Numbered from the stretch's first letter, positions 49,146-57,266 are shown. The stretch is 64,000 bases of DNA from Mycobacterium lehmannii (GCF_002245535.1 NZ_NKCN01000002.1:186001-250000); one strand, 5' to 3'. Translations and numbers: made by a program. The notes: generated from the sequence alone by a model not told the origin.

Positions 49146-49907
49146 ATGTGTGGACGTTTCGCGGTGACCACGGACCCGGCGCTATTGGCCGAGAAGATCA
49201 AGGCGATCGACGAGACCACGGCGGCCACCTCCGGCGGTAAGGACGCGTCGGGGCCGAACTACAACGTCGCGCCGACCACGACTGTCAGCACCGTGGTCCA
49301 GCGCCACAGCGAACCCGACGACGACGCCACCCGGCGGCTGCGGTCGATGCGCTGGGGCCTGGTGCCGCCGTGGGTGAAGGCCAAAGAGGACGGCAGCCCC
49401 GAGACCAAGGGGCCGCTGCTGATCAACGCCCGTTCGGAGAAGCTGACCACCTCGCCGGCCTTCCGCAACTCGGCCAAGAACAAGCGCTGCCTGGTGCCGA
49501 TGGACGGCTGGTACGAATGGCAGGGCCAGAAGGGCGCCAAGACACCCTTCTTCATGTACGCAGGCGACGGTGAGCCGCTGTTCATGGCGGGGCTGTGGAC
49601 GACGTGGCGACCAAAAGACGCACCCAAGGACGCCAAACCGCTGCTCAGCTGTACGATCATCACCACCGACGCCGCCGGACCGCTTGCCGACATCCACGAC
49701 CGCATGCCGCTGACCATCAGCGAACGCGACTGGGACCGCTGGCTGGACCCCGACGCGCCAATCGACGAGGGGCTGTTGCGCGGCCACGGCGACCTCGACC
49801 GCATCGAGATCCGCGAAGTGTCCCGGCTGGTGAACAGCGTGCGCAACAACGGCCCGGAGCTGATCGAGCCCGTCGAACCCCAGGCTGAACAAGGCACCCT
49901 GCTTTGA
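49146..49907 (+). CDS. SRAP (HMCES/YedK)-type abasic-site protein
   Basis: SRAP proteins crosslink to abasic sites in single-stranded DNA to protect replication forks. The 253-residue protein begins MCGRF, so removal of Met exposes the catalytic Cys2. Other active-site elements are YNVAPTT, the RWGLVPPW segment, INARSE, CLVPMDGWYEW and IHDRMPLTI. ATG 49146 places Cys at position 2, which fixes the start; the ATG at 49137 (MGFMCGRF) would bury it. M. tuberculosis Rv3226c is the orthologue. Its TGA overlaps the methyltransferase TTG by 4 bases, suggesting a shared transcript. Confidence 0.93.
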   Translation: MCGRFAVTTDPALLAEKIKAIDETTAATSGGKDASGPNYNVAPTTTVSTVVQRHSEPDDDATRRLRSMRWGLVPPWVKAKEDGSPETKGPLLINARSEKLTTSPAFRNSAKNKRCLVPMDGWYEWQGQKGAKTPFFMYAGDGEPLFMAGLWTTWRPKDAPKDAKPLLSCTIITTDAAGPLADIHDRMPLTISERDWDRWLDPDAPIDEGLLRGHGDLDRIEIREVSRLVNSVRNNGPELIEPVEPQAEQGTLL

Positions 49908-51433
49908 CGCAGCCGGACCCGCCCGGCCCGCTGTCCGATGTCGCCGTCGTCGATGCGCTGGCCGCCGACCTGCGCAGCGCGGGGTACACGACCGACGCGG
50001 TGGCCGCGTTGCTCGGCGACGACGCCGACGCCGCGTTCGCCAGGGGAGTGTGGTGGCCGGCCCTGAGGGCCACCGATCGCGTCCTCGACGCCGGGACAGC
50101 ACAGCAGCAACGCCTGGCGGTGCTGGTGCGGTTGTTCCTGCTGGGCTCGGCCGAACCCGGCGACCGCGTCCTCCTCGCGCTCGGCTCCGATATCGACGCA
50201 CTCGTGGCGAATGGCGTGCTGGAGTGGGCGGCGGCGGGGACCGTGCGCGCCGCCCTTGACGTCCGGCCTCACAGCGACGGCGTCAACGACTTCTTCGTCG
50301 TCTCCGACCTGGACGCCTCGATGCGCTCGGGACCGGTGCACCGCGACCACGTCCTCGGTATCGGCGGTGCGTCGGTCTCCCTGGCCCGCGCGGTCGTCCG
50401 CAAGCCGGTCGCCCGCGCGCTCGACCTCGGCACCGGGTGCGGAGTGCAGGCGCTGCACCTGAACGGGCACTGCGCGCAGATCGTGGCCACCGACACCAAC
50501 GAGCGGGCGCTCGCGCTCGCGGCGGCGACCGCGCGGCTCAACGACATGTCCTGGGATCTGCGGTGTGGCAGCCTTTTTGAGCCGGTCGTCGGTGAGCGCT
50601 TTGACCTCATCGTCTCCAATCCGCCGTTCGTGGTGGGCGCGGGCGACCGCGACTATCTCTACCGCGACTCGGGCCTTGCCGGGGACACCCTGTGCCGCAA
50701 CCTGATCGAGCAGGTCGGTGCTCATCTGGAGCCCGGGGGCACGGCGCTGGTCATGGCGAACTGGATCGTCCGCCGAGACGACTGGGGCGACCGGGTGCGA
50801 AGGTGGTTGGCGGGCAGCGGTTTGCACGCGTGGGTGGTGCAGCGCGAGCTCGCCGATCCGGTCAGCTATGTGTCGCTGTGGTTGGCCGACGCCGGAGAGG
50901 ATTCAGAGCAAGCGGCGCGCCGCGGAGGGCAGTGGCTCGACTGGTTCGCCGACGAGGGCATCACCGGCATCGGTATGGGGGTGATCGCGTTGCGTGCACC
51001 ACGTTTGGGCGAGCACCGCCCGCCCGAGCACATCGTCGAGGCGTTCACCGGCGCCGATGAGGCCGTCACCGGAGACGAGGTCGACTCGTTCTTCGCGCGC
51101 CGGGAGTACCTGCACAACACCTCCGACGAGCAGTTGCTGGCGGCGAGGCTGTCGACGGCGCCGGTGTTCCTCGACGAACAGTCGCTGCCGGGGCCCGAGG
51201 GCTGGCAGGTCGTCGGCGCGGCCGTGCGCCGCCCCGGTGGGCCAGGTGCGGTCATCGGCGTCGACGAGATCGGGCGGGCGTTGTTGGCCGGCTGCCGGGG
51301 CGAGGCACCGCTGGGGACGTTGATCGACCTGCTCGCAACCGTTCACGGTGTCGACGCCGACGCGCTGGCGCGGGCCGCGCTGCCCGTCGTGCGGGAAGCG
51401 GTCGGGCGGGGCATCCTCTACCAGGCCACCTGA
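49904..51433 (+). CDS. SAM-dependent methyltransferase with NPPF motif
   Basis: The 509-residue protein has an N-terminal helical region of about 140 residues, then the SAM-binding motif ALDLGTGCGVQALHL, an acidic residue in VATDTNERAL and the catalytic IVSNPPFVVG. NPPF/Y enzymes methylate exocyclic or amide nitrogens of DNA, RNA or protein, as RsmC or PrmC do. The C-terminal 150 residues are an extra domain of unknown role. The TTG at 49904 (TTGA overlap with SRAP) is the only start keeping the N-terminal region. A nucleic-acid target would fit the SRAP neighbour, but this is inference. Confidence 0.8.
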   Translation: MTQPDPPGPLSDVAVVDALAADLRSAGYTTDAVAALLGDDADAAFARGVWWPALRATDRVLDAGTAQQQRLAVLVRLFLLGSAEPGDRVLLALGSDIDALVANGVLEWAAAGTVRAALDVRPHSDGVNDFFVVSDLDASMRSGPVHRDHVLGIGGASVSLARAVVRKPVARALDLGTGCGVQALHLNGHCAQIVATDTNERALALAAATARLNDMSWDLRCGSLFEPVVGERFDLIVSNPPFVVGAGDRDYLYRDSGLAGDTLCRNLIEQVGAHLEPGGTALVMANWIVRRDDWGDRVRRWLAGSGLHAWVVQRELADPVSYVSLWLADAGEDSEQAARRGGQWLDWFADEGITGIGMGVIALRAPRLGEHRPPEHIVEAFTGADEAVTGDEVDSFFARREYLHNTSDEQLLAARLSTAPVFLDEQSLPGPEGWQVVGAAVRRPGGPGAVIGVDEIGRALLAGCRGEAPLGTLIDLLATVHGVDADALARAALPVVREAVGRGILYQAT

Positions 51434-51436
51434 CCC

Positions 51437-51474
51437 TTGCCAGAGGATTCCTCGGTTGAGTTAGAGTAATTCTC
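51437..51474 (+). promoter_or_regulatory. Predicted leaderless promoter of the TetR gene
   Basis: TTGCCA at 51437-51442 and TAGAGT at 51462-51467 form a plausible promoter with a long 19-base spacer. TAGAGT ends seven bases before GTG 51475, the distance expected when transcription starts on the initiation codon. No Shine-Dalgarno site is present, which fits a leaderless mRNA. Confidence 0.5.
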
Positions 51475-52068
51475 GTGCCATCGCGGACGCGTCCCGATGC
51501 GCGGAGCCGGTTACTTGCCGTCGCGCGCCGCCGCTTCGCGTCCGACGGCGCGCTCTCGGCCACCCTCGACGAGGTGCGCCGCGAGGCCGAAGTGAGCGTC
51601 GGCGCGCTGTATCACCATTTCCCCGACAAACTTTCACTCGCCGCCGCTGTCTTCGCAGAGGTGCTCAGCGAATACCAGGCCGGGTTCGTCACCATGCTGC
51701 GCGGACACGACACCGCCGAGGGCGGCATCCGCGGCGGTGTCACCTATCACCTGCGGTGGATCTCGGCGCATCGCGGAGAGGCCGGTCTGCTGCTCGGGCC
51801 CCGGCTCGACAGCGCGGAATTGCGTGCACACAACGACGCCTTCTTCGCAGCCATCAAAGACTGGTGGCGTCCGCATCACGGCTACGGCGCGCTACAGCCG
51901 ATGCACGTGGGGGTGACGGCAGCGCTGTGGCTGGGCCCCGCCCAGGAGTACAGCCGGTACTGGATCGCCGGAGCGGCCAAGCGGATACCGCCGGGCACCA
52001 TCGAAACCTTTGCCGACGCTGCGTGGAAGGCGTTGCGCGCCAACGATACCGAGGAGGACTTATCGTGA
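51475..52068 (+). CDS. TetR-family regulator heading the MpaB cassette
   Basis: The 197-residue regulator has an N-terminal helix-turn-helix, LSATLDEVRREAEVSVGALY followed by HHFPDKLSLAA, and a C-terminal ligand domain with GLLLGPRLDSAELRAHNDAF and a Trp-rich segment. It starts at GTG 51475 with no ribosome site, probably leaderless. Its TGA overlaps the GTG of the crotonase gene, so the regulator and the following genes are probably one transcript and the regulator controls itself. The inducer is unknown; a CoA ester or lipid would fit the neighbours. Confidence 0.87.
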   Translation: MPSRTRPDARSRLLAVARRRFASDGALSATLDEVRREAEVSVGALYHHFPDKLSLAAAVFAEVLSEYQAGFVTMLRGHDTAEGGIRGGVTYHLRWISAHRGEAGLLLGPRLDSAELRAHNDAFFAAIKDWWRPHHGYGALQPMHVGVTAALWLGPAQEYSRYWIAGAAKRIPPGTIETFADAAWKALRANDTEEDLS

Positions 52069-52892
52069 CGGATTCGCTGTACCGGAACATGGTGACCAGC
52101 GGCGACGAGGCCGACGCGCCGCTTCGCGTGCGCGTCGAACACCGCGGGGACAGGGCCGTCGTCACGCTCGACGAGCCACGACGGCTCAACGTGCTGTCCG
52201 CCCCGCTGGTCCGCCAACTTCGGCGCGCGCTGACCGACCTGGACGCCGACCCCGACGTGCGTTCGGTCGTGCTCACCGGCACGGACCCGGGCTTCAGCGC
52301 CGGGGGCGATCTCCGCATGATGGACGCCGCGATCGACCAACTCGACGCTCCGGAGGGCGCTGCCGACATCTGGCGCTGGATCCGCCGCGAATTCGGGGGT
52401 ATCGCGCGGCTGATCGCCGGATCGGACACGATCTTCGTCGCCGCGCTCAACGGCGCAGCCGCAGGCGTCGGGCTGGCCTGGGCGCTGACCTGTGATCTCG
52501 TGATCGCCAGCGAACGTGCCGTCGTGGTGCCCGCATTCGCCAAGCTGGGACTGATCCCCGAGGTCGGCACCAGTTGGGCGCTGACCCGACGGCTGGGCTA
52601 TCAGGGCGCGCTGGCCTACTATCTGCGCGGCCAACACATCGATGCCCGCGAGGCCCAACGGCTCGGCCTGGTGCAGGAGGTCGTCGATCACGACCGTCTG
52701 CTCGCGGCCGCCGACGACTGGTGTTCGCGCATCGCCGCGCTCCCGCCGCATGCCGTCGCGATGAGCAAGCCCCTGCTGCGGGCGGCCGCCGACGCCGACT
52801 GGTCCGGTGCCCTCACCCTGGAGGAGTTCGCCGAACCGACCTGCTTCACCACCGCGGCGTTCGCCGACAGCGTGCGCTCGATGCTCTCCTGA
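52065..52892 (+). CDS. Enoyl-CoA hydratase/isomerase (crotonase) family protein
   Basis: The 275-residue protein has the crotonase fold: VVTLDEPRRLNVLSAPLVRQ, the oxyanion-hole segment FSAGGDLRMM, then AAGVGLAWALTCDL and FAKLGLIPEVGTSWAL. The Glu of classical hydratases in the GxCEL segment is replaced (AGVGLA). The Glu in IPEVG resembles the acidic residue of isomerase-type members such as PaaG. An isomerase or a hydrolase is thus as likely as a hydratase. GTG 52065 overlaps the TetR stop (GTGA). The C-terminal helix (TLEEFAEPTCFTTAAFADSV) is typical of trimerising crotonases. Confidence 0.85.
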   Translation: MTDSLYRNMVTSGDEADAPLRVRVEHRGDRAVVTLDEPRRLNVLSAPLVRQLRRALTDLDADPDVRSVVLTGTDPGFSAGGDLRMMDAAIDQLDAPEGAADIWRWIRREFGGIARLIAGSDTIFVAALNGAAAGVGLAWALTCDLVIASERAVVVPAFAKLGLIPEVGTSWALTRRLGYQGALAYYLRGQHIDAREAQRLGLVQEVVDHDRLLAAADDWCSRIAALPPHAVAMSKPLLRAAADADWSGALTLEEFAEPTCFTTAAFADSVRSMLS

Positions 52893-52998
52893 ACCGGCAC
52901 CGGCACCCCCGTGCCGCGCTCGAGATTTCCCGCATCTGCCTGATCACGTCAGAATGGGCATTAACATAGTGCGGGTAGGCCGGATGAGGGGGTCAGGC

Positions 52999-53220
52999 AT
53001 GGTCACTGCGGTGAGGAAGCTCTTGAGCTTCGAAATGACCATCGCCGAGTGGATCGGCACCGGGCTCATCCTCGCCGCACCCTACGTCGTCGTCGGCCTC
53101 GGCTGGACCGCCCTGCGCCTGGATCAGCTCGACGGCAGCGGACTGGCCTGGTTCGTCCAGCTGGTCGGTTCCGTCGCGTTCTGGCCGGCGCTGGTCTTCT
53201 CGGCGGTGTGCGTCGGATGA
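52999..53220 (+). CDS. Small membrane protein upstream of the MpaB-type gene
   Basis: The 73-residue protein has an amphipathic start (MVTAVRKLLSFEMTIAEW) and two hydrophobic segments, GTGLILAAPYVVVGLGW and WFVQLVGSVAFWPALVF. It is clearly paralogous to the protein at 54077-54325; both share TA-x-R-x-LLS, PYxxxGLxW and FWPA. ATG 52999 follows GAGGGGG (52986-52992) by six bases; ATG 52984 would add five residues. Its TGA overlaps the MpaB ATG by 4 bases. I know of no characterised homologue. Membrane anchoring of the neighbouring oxygenase is a reasonable guess. Confidence 0.75.
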   Translation: MVTAVRKLLSFEMTIAEWIGTGLILAAPYVVVGLGWTALRLDQLDGSGLAWFVQLVGSVAFWPALVFSAVCVG

Positions 53221-54080
53221 CGAACCGCCACCGCATCTCCGTTCGACGGCGCACCGCCCGATGGGACCCCGACGCCGATGTCACCGCCGCAGAGGCGATG
53301 GACTTCTGGGCGTTCGCCGGGGGAGCCGCCAACGTCGTCATGCAGCTGTCCTGGCCGGAGGTCGGCTACGGCGTCGCGGAGAGCAAGGTCGACTCGGGAA
53401 ACCTGCTCAAACACCCGTGGAAGCGGGCGCGCACGACCTTCCAGTACCTCGCGGTCTCGGTGCTGGGGACTCCCGATGACCGCGCGGCGTTCCGGGAGGC
53501 GGTCAACAGCGCGCACCGGCACGTCAAGTCGACCGCCGAAAGCCCGGTGCGATACAACGCGTTCGACCGCGACCTGCAGATGTGGGTGGCCGCATGTCTT
53601 TTCGTCGGGCTGGAGGACACCTATCAGCTTCTGCGCGGTGAGATGACACCGAAGCAGGCCGAGCAGTTCTACCGCTCCGCATGGCCGCTGGGCACCACCC
53701 TGCAGGTCACCGAAGACCAGTGGCCGCCGACGCGCGCCGAGTTCGACGACTACTGGCGCGTCGCGTGCGAGCGGGTGAAGATCGACGACCGGGTCCGCGA
53801 GCACCTGATGCACATGCTGAACCTGCGCATGATCAACCCGTTGCTGGGGCTGCCGTTTCGGCCGTTGCTGAAGTTCCTGACAACCGGATTCCTCGCGCCG
53901 GTGTTCCGCGAACAGATGGGCCTGCGGTGGAACGCATTTGCCCAGTTCCTGTTCGAATGGCTCTTCCTCACAGTCGCTTTCGTCAACAGGTTCATGCCGG
54001 TGTTCCTTCGCCAGGGCGGTAGCTACGTGCTGCTCGCCGACGTGCGCCGCCGGGTCCGTATGCACAAGGCACTGGTATGA
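53217..54080 (+). CDS. MpaB/Lcp-type (DUF2236) oxygenase-like protein
   Basis: The 287-residue protein belongs to the DUF2236 group, which includes fungal MpaB and the haem-containing rubber oxygenase Lcp. Visible family landmarks are WAFAGGAANVVMQLSWPEVG, RTTFQYLAVSVLGTPDDRAA, NSAHRHVKST, YNAFDRDLQMWVAACLFVGL, YRSAWPLGTTLQVTEDQWPP and AEFDDYWR. The His in AHRHVKST may be a haem ligand; this is inferred from family position. A hydrophobic stretch near residues 240-270 could touch the membrane. ATG 53217 (ATGA) couples it to the small protein upstream, and another ATGA couples it to the one downstream. Confidence 0.83.
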   Translation: MTNRHRISVRRRTARWDPDADVTAAEAMDFWAFAGGAANVVMQLSWPEVGYGVAESKVDSGNLLKHPWKRARTTFQYLAVSVLGTPDDRAAFREAVNSAHRHVKSTAESPVRYNAFDRDLQMWVAACLFVGLEDTYQLLRGEMTPKQAEQFYRSAWPLGTTLQVTEDQWPPTRAEFDDYWRVACERVKIDDRVREHLMHMLNLRMINPLLGLPFRPLLKFLTTGFLAPVFREQMGLRWNAFAQFLFEWLFLTVAFVNRFMPVFLRQGGSYVLLADVRRRVRMHKALV

Positions 54081-54325
54081 CGGCGTTGCGCCGCCTGCTC
54101 AGTCGCCGGGTCAGCGTCGAGGCGATGATCGAGGCAGGCATGTGGCTGTCGATCCCTTACCTGCTGATCGGCCTGGTGTGGGCGTTCTTCGACGCCGAGC
54201 AGGTGCAGTTGATCGACACCGCGCTGCGCACGCGGATCCCGGCCGGGTCGGACATCGGCGCGTTCATGGTGACGGCGGTGTTCTGGCCTGCCAACCTGTT
54301 CGGATTCGAACTCTGCGTTCCCTGA
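54077..54325 (+). CDS. Second small membrane protein, paralogue of the one at 52999
   Basis: The 82-residue protein begins MTALRRLLSRRVSVEAMIEA and has two hydrophobic segments, GMWLSIPYLLIGLVW and FMVTAVFWPANLFGF, separated by a more polar loop than in its paralogue. Shared residues with the 52999 protein (TA-x-RxLLS, PYxxxGLxW, FWPA) show a duplication around the MpaB-type gene. It starts at ATG 54077 inside the MpaB stop (ATGA). The cassette ends 38 bases before the convergent SDR stop. Function unknown. Confidence 0.75.
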   Translation: MTALRRLLSRRVSVEAMIEAGMWLSIPYLLIGLVWAFFDAEQVQLIDTALRTRIPAGSDIGAFMVTAVFWPANLFGFELCVP

Positions 54326-54363
54326 CGCTCGGCGGCCAGGACCCCTATAGCTGGGTCCGCTGA

Positions 54364-55212
54364 CTACGGGCCCGCGTATCCCGGCGGGTTCGGAGTGTCC
54401 ACCCACAAATCGACGCCCAGTTCCGAACCGGGAACGCAGTCGTACACCGACAGGTCGGTCACGCCGGACTCCAGCAGCACGTCCTCGCACAGCAGGGACT
54501 GCCCGGTGTACTCGCGGGCGGGCTTGTTAAGGATTACGTAGGCAGAGTCGGCATAGACGTCGGGCTTACGGGCGCGGCCCATCGCCTCATCGCCGCCCAA
54601 CAGGTTCTGCACGGCCGCGGTCGCCACCAGCGTGCGAGGCCACAGCGTGTTCGACGCGATACCGGCGTCGCGCATCTCCTCGGCGATGCCCAACGCGCAC
54701 AACGTCATCCCGAACTTCGCCATCATGTAGGCAGTCGGCTTGAGCCACTGCGACTCCAGCCGGATTGGCGGCGACAGCGTCAGGATGTGCGGGTTCTCGC
54801 GGCCCTTCATGTGGGGGATGCAAGCCTGCGACACCGCGTAGGTACCGCGGATCTGGATGCCGTTCATCAGGTCGAACCGCTTCAAGGGGACGTCCTCGAT
54901 CGAACCGAGGTTGATCGCCGAGGCGTTGTTGACGCAGATGTCGATGCCGCCGAACTGCTCGACGGTCTTGGCGACCGCCGCCTCAACCGAGTCACCGTCG
55001 CGGACGTCGCCGACGATCGGCAGCGCCTGCCCGCCGGCGTCCTCCAGCTCCTTGGCCGCGGTGTACACCGTGCCGGGCAGCTTGGGGTGGGGTTCGGCCG
55101 TCTTCGCGATCAGCGCGATGTTGGCGCCGTCGGCCGCGGCGCGCTTGGCGATCGCCAGGCCGATGCCGCGGCTCGCACCGGAGATGAACATGGTTTTCCC
55201 GTTGAGCGACAT
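54364..55212 (-). CDS. Short-chain dehydrogenase/reductase (HSDL2-like)
   Basis: The 282-residue NAD(P)-dependent SDR is related to the HSDL2 group. The cofactor motif FISGASRGIGLAIAKRA begins near residue 9, NNASAINLG lies near residue 95, and the catalytic YMMAK follows a Ser in SPPIRLESQWLKP. The enzyme probably acts on a hydroxyl group of a lipid or CoA-linked substrate. It corresponds to Rv3224 by position. The C-terminal part (VDLWVDTPNPPGY) is an extra tail. It converges on the MpaB cassette. The YbaK gene lies upstream on the same strand, 98 bases away. Confidence 0.9.
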   Translation of the reverse strand: MSLNGKTMFISGASRGIGLAIAKRAAADGANIALIAKTAEPHPKLPGTVYTAAKELEDAGGQALPIVGDVRDGDSVEAAVAKTVEQFGGIDICVNNASAINLGSIEDVPLKRFDLMNGIQIRGTYAVSQACIPHMKGRENPHILTLSPPIRLESQWLKPTAYMMAKFGMTLCALGIAEEMRDAGIASNTLWPRTLVATAAVQNLLGGDEAMGRARKPDVYADSAYVILNKPAREYTGQSLLCEDVLLESGVTDLSVYDCVPGSELGVDLWVDTPNPPGYAGP

Positions 55213-55310
55213 GCTCTCACCCTATCCGCCGCGAAATTGCATTCCGGCAGGTCCGCACTCGAACTTTCGCTGCTGGAATGCCGTTTCGCGGAAAATCAGG
55301 CGCCGGACGC

Positions 55311-55796
55311 TCAGGCGCAGATGGCTGCGGTCACCGCGTCGGTCAGTCGGATCAGGTCCTGCGGGGCCACGGCGACCTCCAAGCCGCGCTTGCCTGCGCT
55401 GCACAGCACCCGGTCCCACAGCAGCGCCGTCTCGTCGATCACCGTCGGCAGCGGCGTCCGCTGCCCAAGCGGGGAGATACCGCCGATCACATAACCCGTG
55501 GACCGCTCGGCGGCCGCGCGTTCGGCCATGGTGGCCCTGGGCGCGCCGAGCGCCGACGCGGCCGCCTTCAGCGAAAGCTTGGCAGGAACCGGCACCACCG
55601 CAACGCCGAGGCCTGTCGGCAACGCCAGCACCAGCGTCTTGAAGATCTGTTCAGGCTCCACACCTTCGGACCGGACAAGCGCCGCCACGGCTTCCTCGCC
55701 GAACGGCTGGCGCGGATCATGGCGGTAGCGCAGAACCTCATGCGCAACACCGGCGGCCACCAGCGCGGCGATGGCCGGAGTTGCTGCGCGTGCCAC
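55311..55796 (-). CDS. ybaK: YbaK/EbsC-type Cys-tRNA(Pro) deacylase
   Basis: The 161-residue protein clears mischarged Cys-tRNA(Pro), a proofreading activity in translation. It shows ALVAAGVAHEVLRYRHDP, IFKTLVL (with the conserved Lys), VVPVPAKLSLKAAASALGA, GYVIGGISPLGQR and AGKRGLEVAVAPQDLIRL, all typical of the family. GTG 55796 is the likely start. In M. tuberculosis the matching region is split as Rv3224A/B (from memory), whereas here it is one intact gene. It is divergent from sigH, whose promoter region starts just beyond. Confidence 0.92.
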   Translation of the reverse strand: MARAATPAIAALVAAGVAHEVLRYRHDPRQPFGEEAVAALVRSEGVEPEQIFKTLVLALPTGLGVAVVPVPAKLSLKAAASALGAPRATMAERAAAERSTGYVIGGISPLGQRTPLPTVIDETALLWDRVLCSAGKRGLEVAVAPQDLIRLTDAVTAAICA

Positions 55797-55834
55797 CGCG
55801 CCAGCCTAATGCGACGCCCTTACGTCGGGCTTCG

Positions 55835-55862
55835 GGGAACAATCGGGGCCGGTGCCGCTGTT
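55835..55862 (+). promoter_or_regulatory. Predicted SigH-type autoregulated promoter of sigH
   Basis: GGGAACA at 55835-55841 and CTGTT ending at 55862 lie about 17 bases apart and match the SigH consensus (GGGAAC, spacer, GTT) in this direction. The start would be near 55870, leaving a leader of about 170 bases before the sigH ATG. Positive autoregulation of sigH is known in M. tuberculosis. Confidence 0.5.
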
Positions 55863-56038
55863 GTTGACGGTGGCTGCACCGCGGCGGGAGTTCGCGGGCA
55901 GAAAACATGTCGGTCTCAACCTCTAGGATGAGCGGAGGGGGTCAGGTGCCAACGCTGGCTATGGACTTTCCAGTGCTCCCGGTCGATCTGCCGGGTTTGT
56001 TCGCTGGCACCGCGACAGAAGGGACGGTGTTCCCCACC

Positions 56039-56695
56039 ATGACCGACTCCGACGGGTCAACCCGAGATTCGGCGCAAGAGGCTCCTGAACCGCAGGAGAC
56101 CGACGCCGAGCTCACCGCGCGCTTCGAGCGTGACGCGATTCCGCTGCTCGACCAGCTGTACGGCGGCGCGCTGCGGATGACGCGCAACCCCGCCGACGCC
56201 GAGGACCTGCTGCAGGAAACCATGGTCAAGGCGTACGCCGGCTTCCGGTCGTTCCGCGAGGGCACCAACCTCAAGGCGTGGCTCTACCGCATCCTCACCA
56301 ACACCTACATCAACAGCTACCGCAAGAAACAGCGTCAGCCGGCGGAGTACCCCACAGAGGAGATCACCGACTGGCAGCTCGCGGCCAACGCCGAGCATTC
56401 GTCGACCGGACTGCGCTCGGCCGAGGTGGAGGCGCTCGAGTCGCTGCCGGACAACGAGATCAAGGAAGCGCTGCAGGCGCTGCCGGAGGATTTTCGGATG
56501 GCGGTCTATTACGCCGACGTCGAGGGCTTCCCATACAAAGAGATCGCCGAGATCATGGACACGCCGATAGGCACGGTGATGTCCCGGTTGCACCGGGGCA
56601 GGCGCCAGCTCCGCGAGCTGCTGGCCGACGTGGCCCGCGACCGCGGGTTCATTCGGGGACAGCAGATGGACACACCCGAGGAGGTCTCGTCGTGA
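56039..56695 (+). CDS. sigH: SigH, ECF sigma factor for oxidative and heat stress
   Basis: The 218-residue group 4 sigma factor is close to M. tuberculosis SigH throughout. Region 2 ([60 protein letters not shown]) and region 4 ([40 protein letters not shown]) are intact. It transcribes thioredoxin, sigB and chaperone genes when RshA is oxidised. ATG 56039 matches the M. tuberculosis N-terminus; the frame stays open to 55907 and could add 44 residues, but Shine-Dalgarno support is weak either way. The stop overlaps rshA by 4 bases. Confidence 0.94.
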   Translation: MTDSDGSTRDSAQEAPEPQETDAELTARFERDAIPLLDQLYGGALRMTRNPADAEDLLQETMVKAYAGFRSFREGTNLKAWLYRILTNTYINSYRKKQRQPAEYPTEEITDWQLAANAEHSSTGLRSAEVEALESLPDNEIKEALQALPEDFRMAVYYADVEGFPYKEIAEIMDTPIGTVMSRLHRGRRQLRELLADVARDRGFIRGQQMDTPEEVSS

Positions 56696-56997
56696 GCTCG
56701 TTCTCTGACGAAGAGCGATGGCAGCCCCCCGTCGGTCCCATCGACCCCGAGCATCCCGAATGCGCCGCTGTCATTGCCGAGGTGTGGACGCTGCTCGACG
56801 GTGAGTGCACCCCCGAAACCCGCGACAAGCTGCGGCACCATCTCGAGGAGTGCCCCGCATGCCTGCGCCACTACGGCGTCGAGGAGCGGGTCAAGAGCCT
56901 GATCGCGAAGAAGTGCGGCGGCGAGAGAGCTCCGGAGAGCCTGCGCGAGCGTCTGCGCATCGAGATCAGCCGCACCACCATCATCCGGCGCGGTTAG
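56692..56997 (+). CDS. rshA: RshA, zinc anti-sigma factor of SigH
   Basis: The 101-residue ZAS protein has the redox switch H-x3-C-x2-C in [14 protein letters not shown] (around residues 42-55), preceded by [14 protein letters not shown], and a basic C-terminal helix ([16 protein letters not shown]) that binds SigH. Oxidation of the Cys releases SigH. GTG 56692 overlaps the sigH TGA. Mycothiol-system anti-sigma factors have this layout. It converges on the tiny bL37 gene, whose stop lies 22 bases beyond on the other strand. Confidence 0.94.
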   Translation: MSSFSDEERWQPPVGPIDPEHPECAAVIAEVWTLLDGECTPETRDKLRHHLEECPACLRHYGVEERVKSLIAKKCGGERAPESLRERLRIEISRTTIIRRG

Positions 56998-57019
56998 CGC
57001 CGAGGATCACGCCTAGGCG

Positions 57020-57112
57020 CTAGCGCACCGACTTCGAGCCGGCGTTGGGCCGCTTACCGTGGTTGGCCTTCGTGTGCTTGCGGTCACGCTTCTTACGGCC
57101 ACGCTTGGCCAT
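57020..57112 (-). CDS. Ribosomal protein bL37 (tiny mycobacterial 50S protein)
   Basis: A 30-residue open frame on the minus strand encodes a very basic peptide, MAKRGRKKRDRKHTKANHGK and so on, ending RPNAGSKSVR. Half of its residues are Lys, Arg or His. Its start matches bL37, which was discovered in the M. smegmatis 50S structure; I rely on memory for this. A strong Shine-Dalgarno, GGAGGT, lies six bases before the ATG on that strand. It is too short for common gene-calling thresholds and is easily missed. No neighbour explains its location between rshA and the biotinyl protein. Confidence 0.85.
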   Translation of the reverse strand: MAKRGRKKRDRKHTKANHGKRPNAGSKSVR

Positions 57113-57266
57113 GGTCTACCTCCGAGTGCTCTGGGGATTCTCGGCCCGTGCTCGGCGGGCGCGTTCGGACCATTGTCTCATGGCCCGGCGACAGCGCTGA
57201 CAAGCCGGTCGTGTGGTTCGATGTAGGCCGAAAGTCGTACAGCAGCGGAAAGCGGATGGGGTGATG

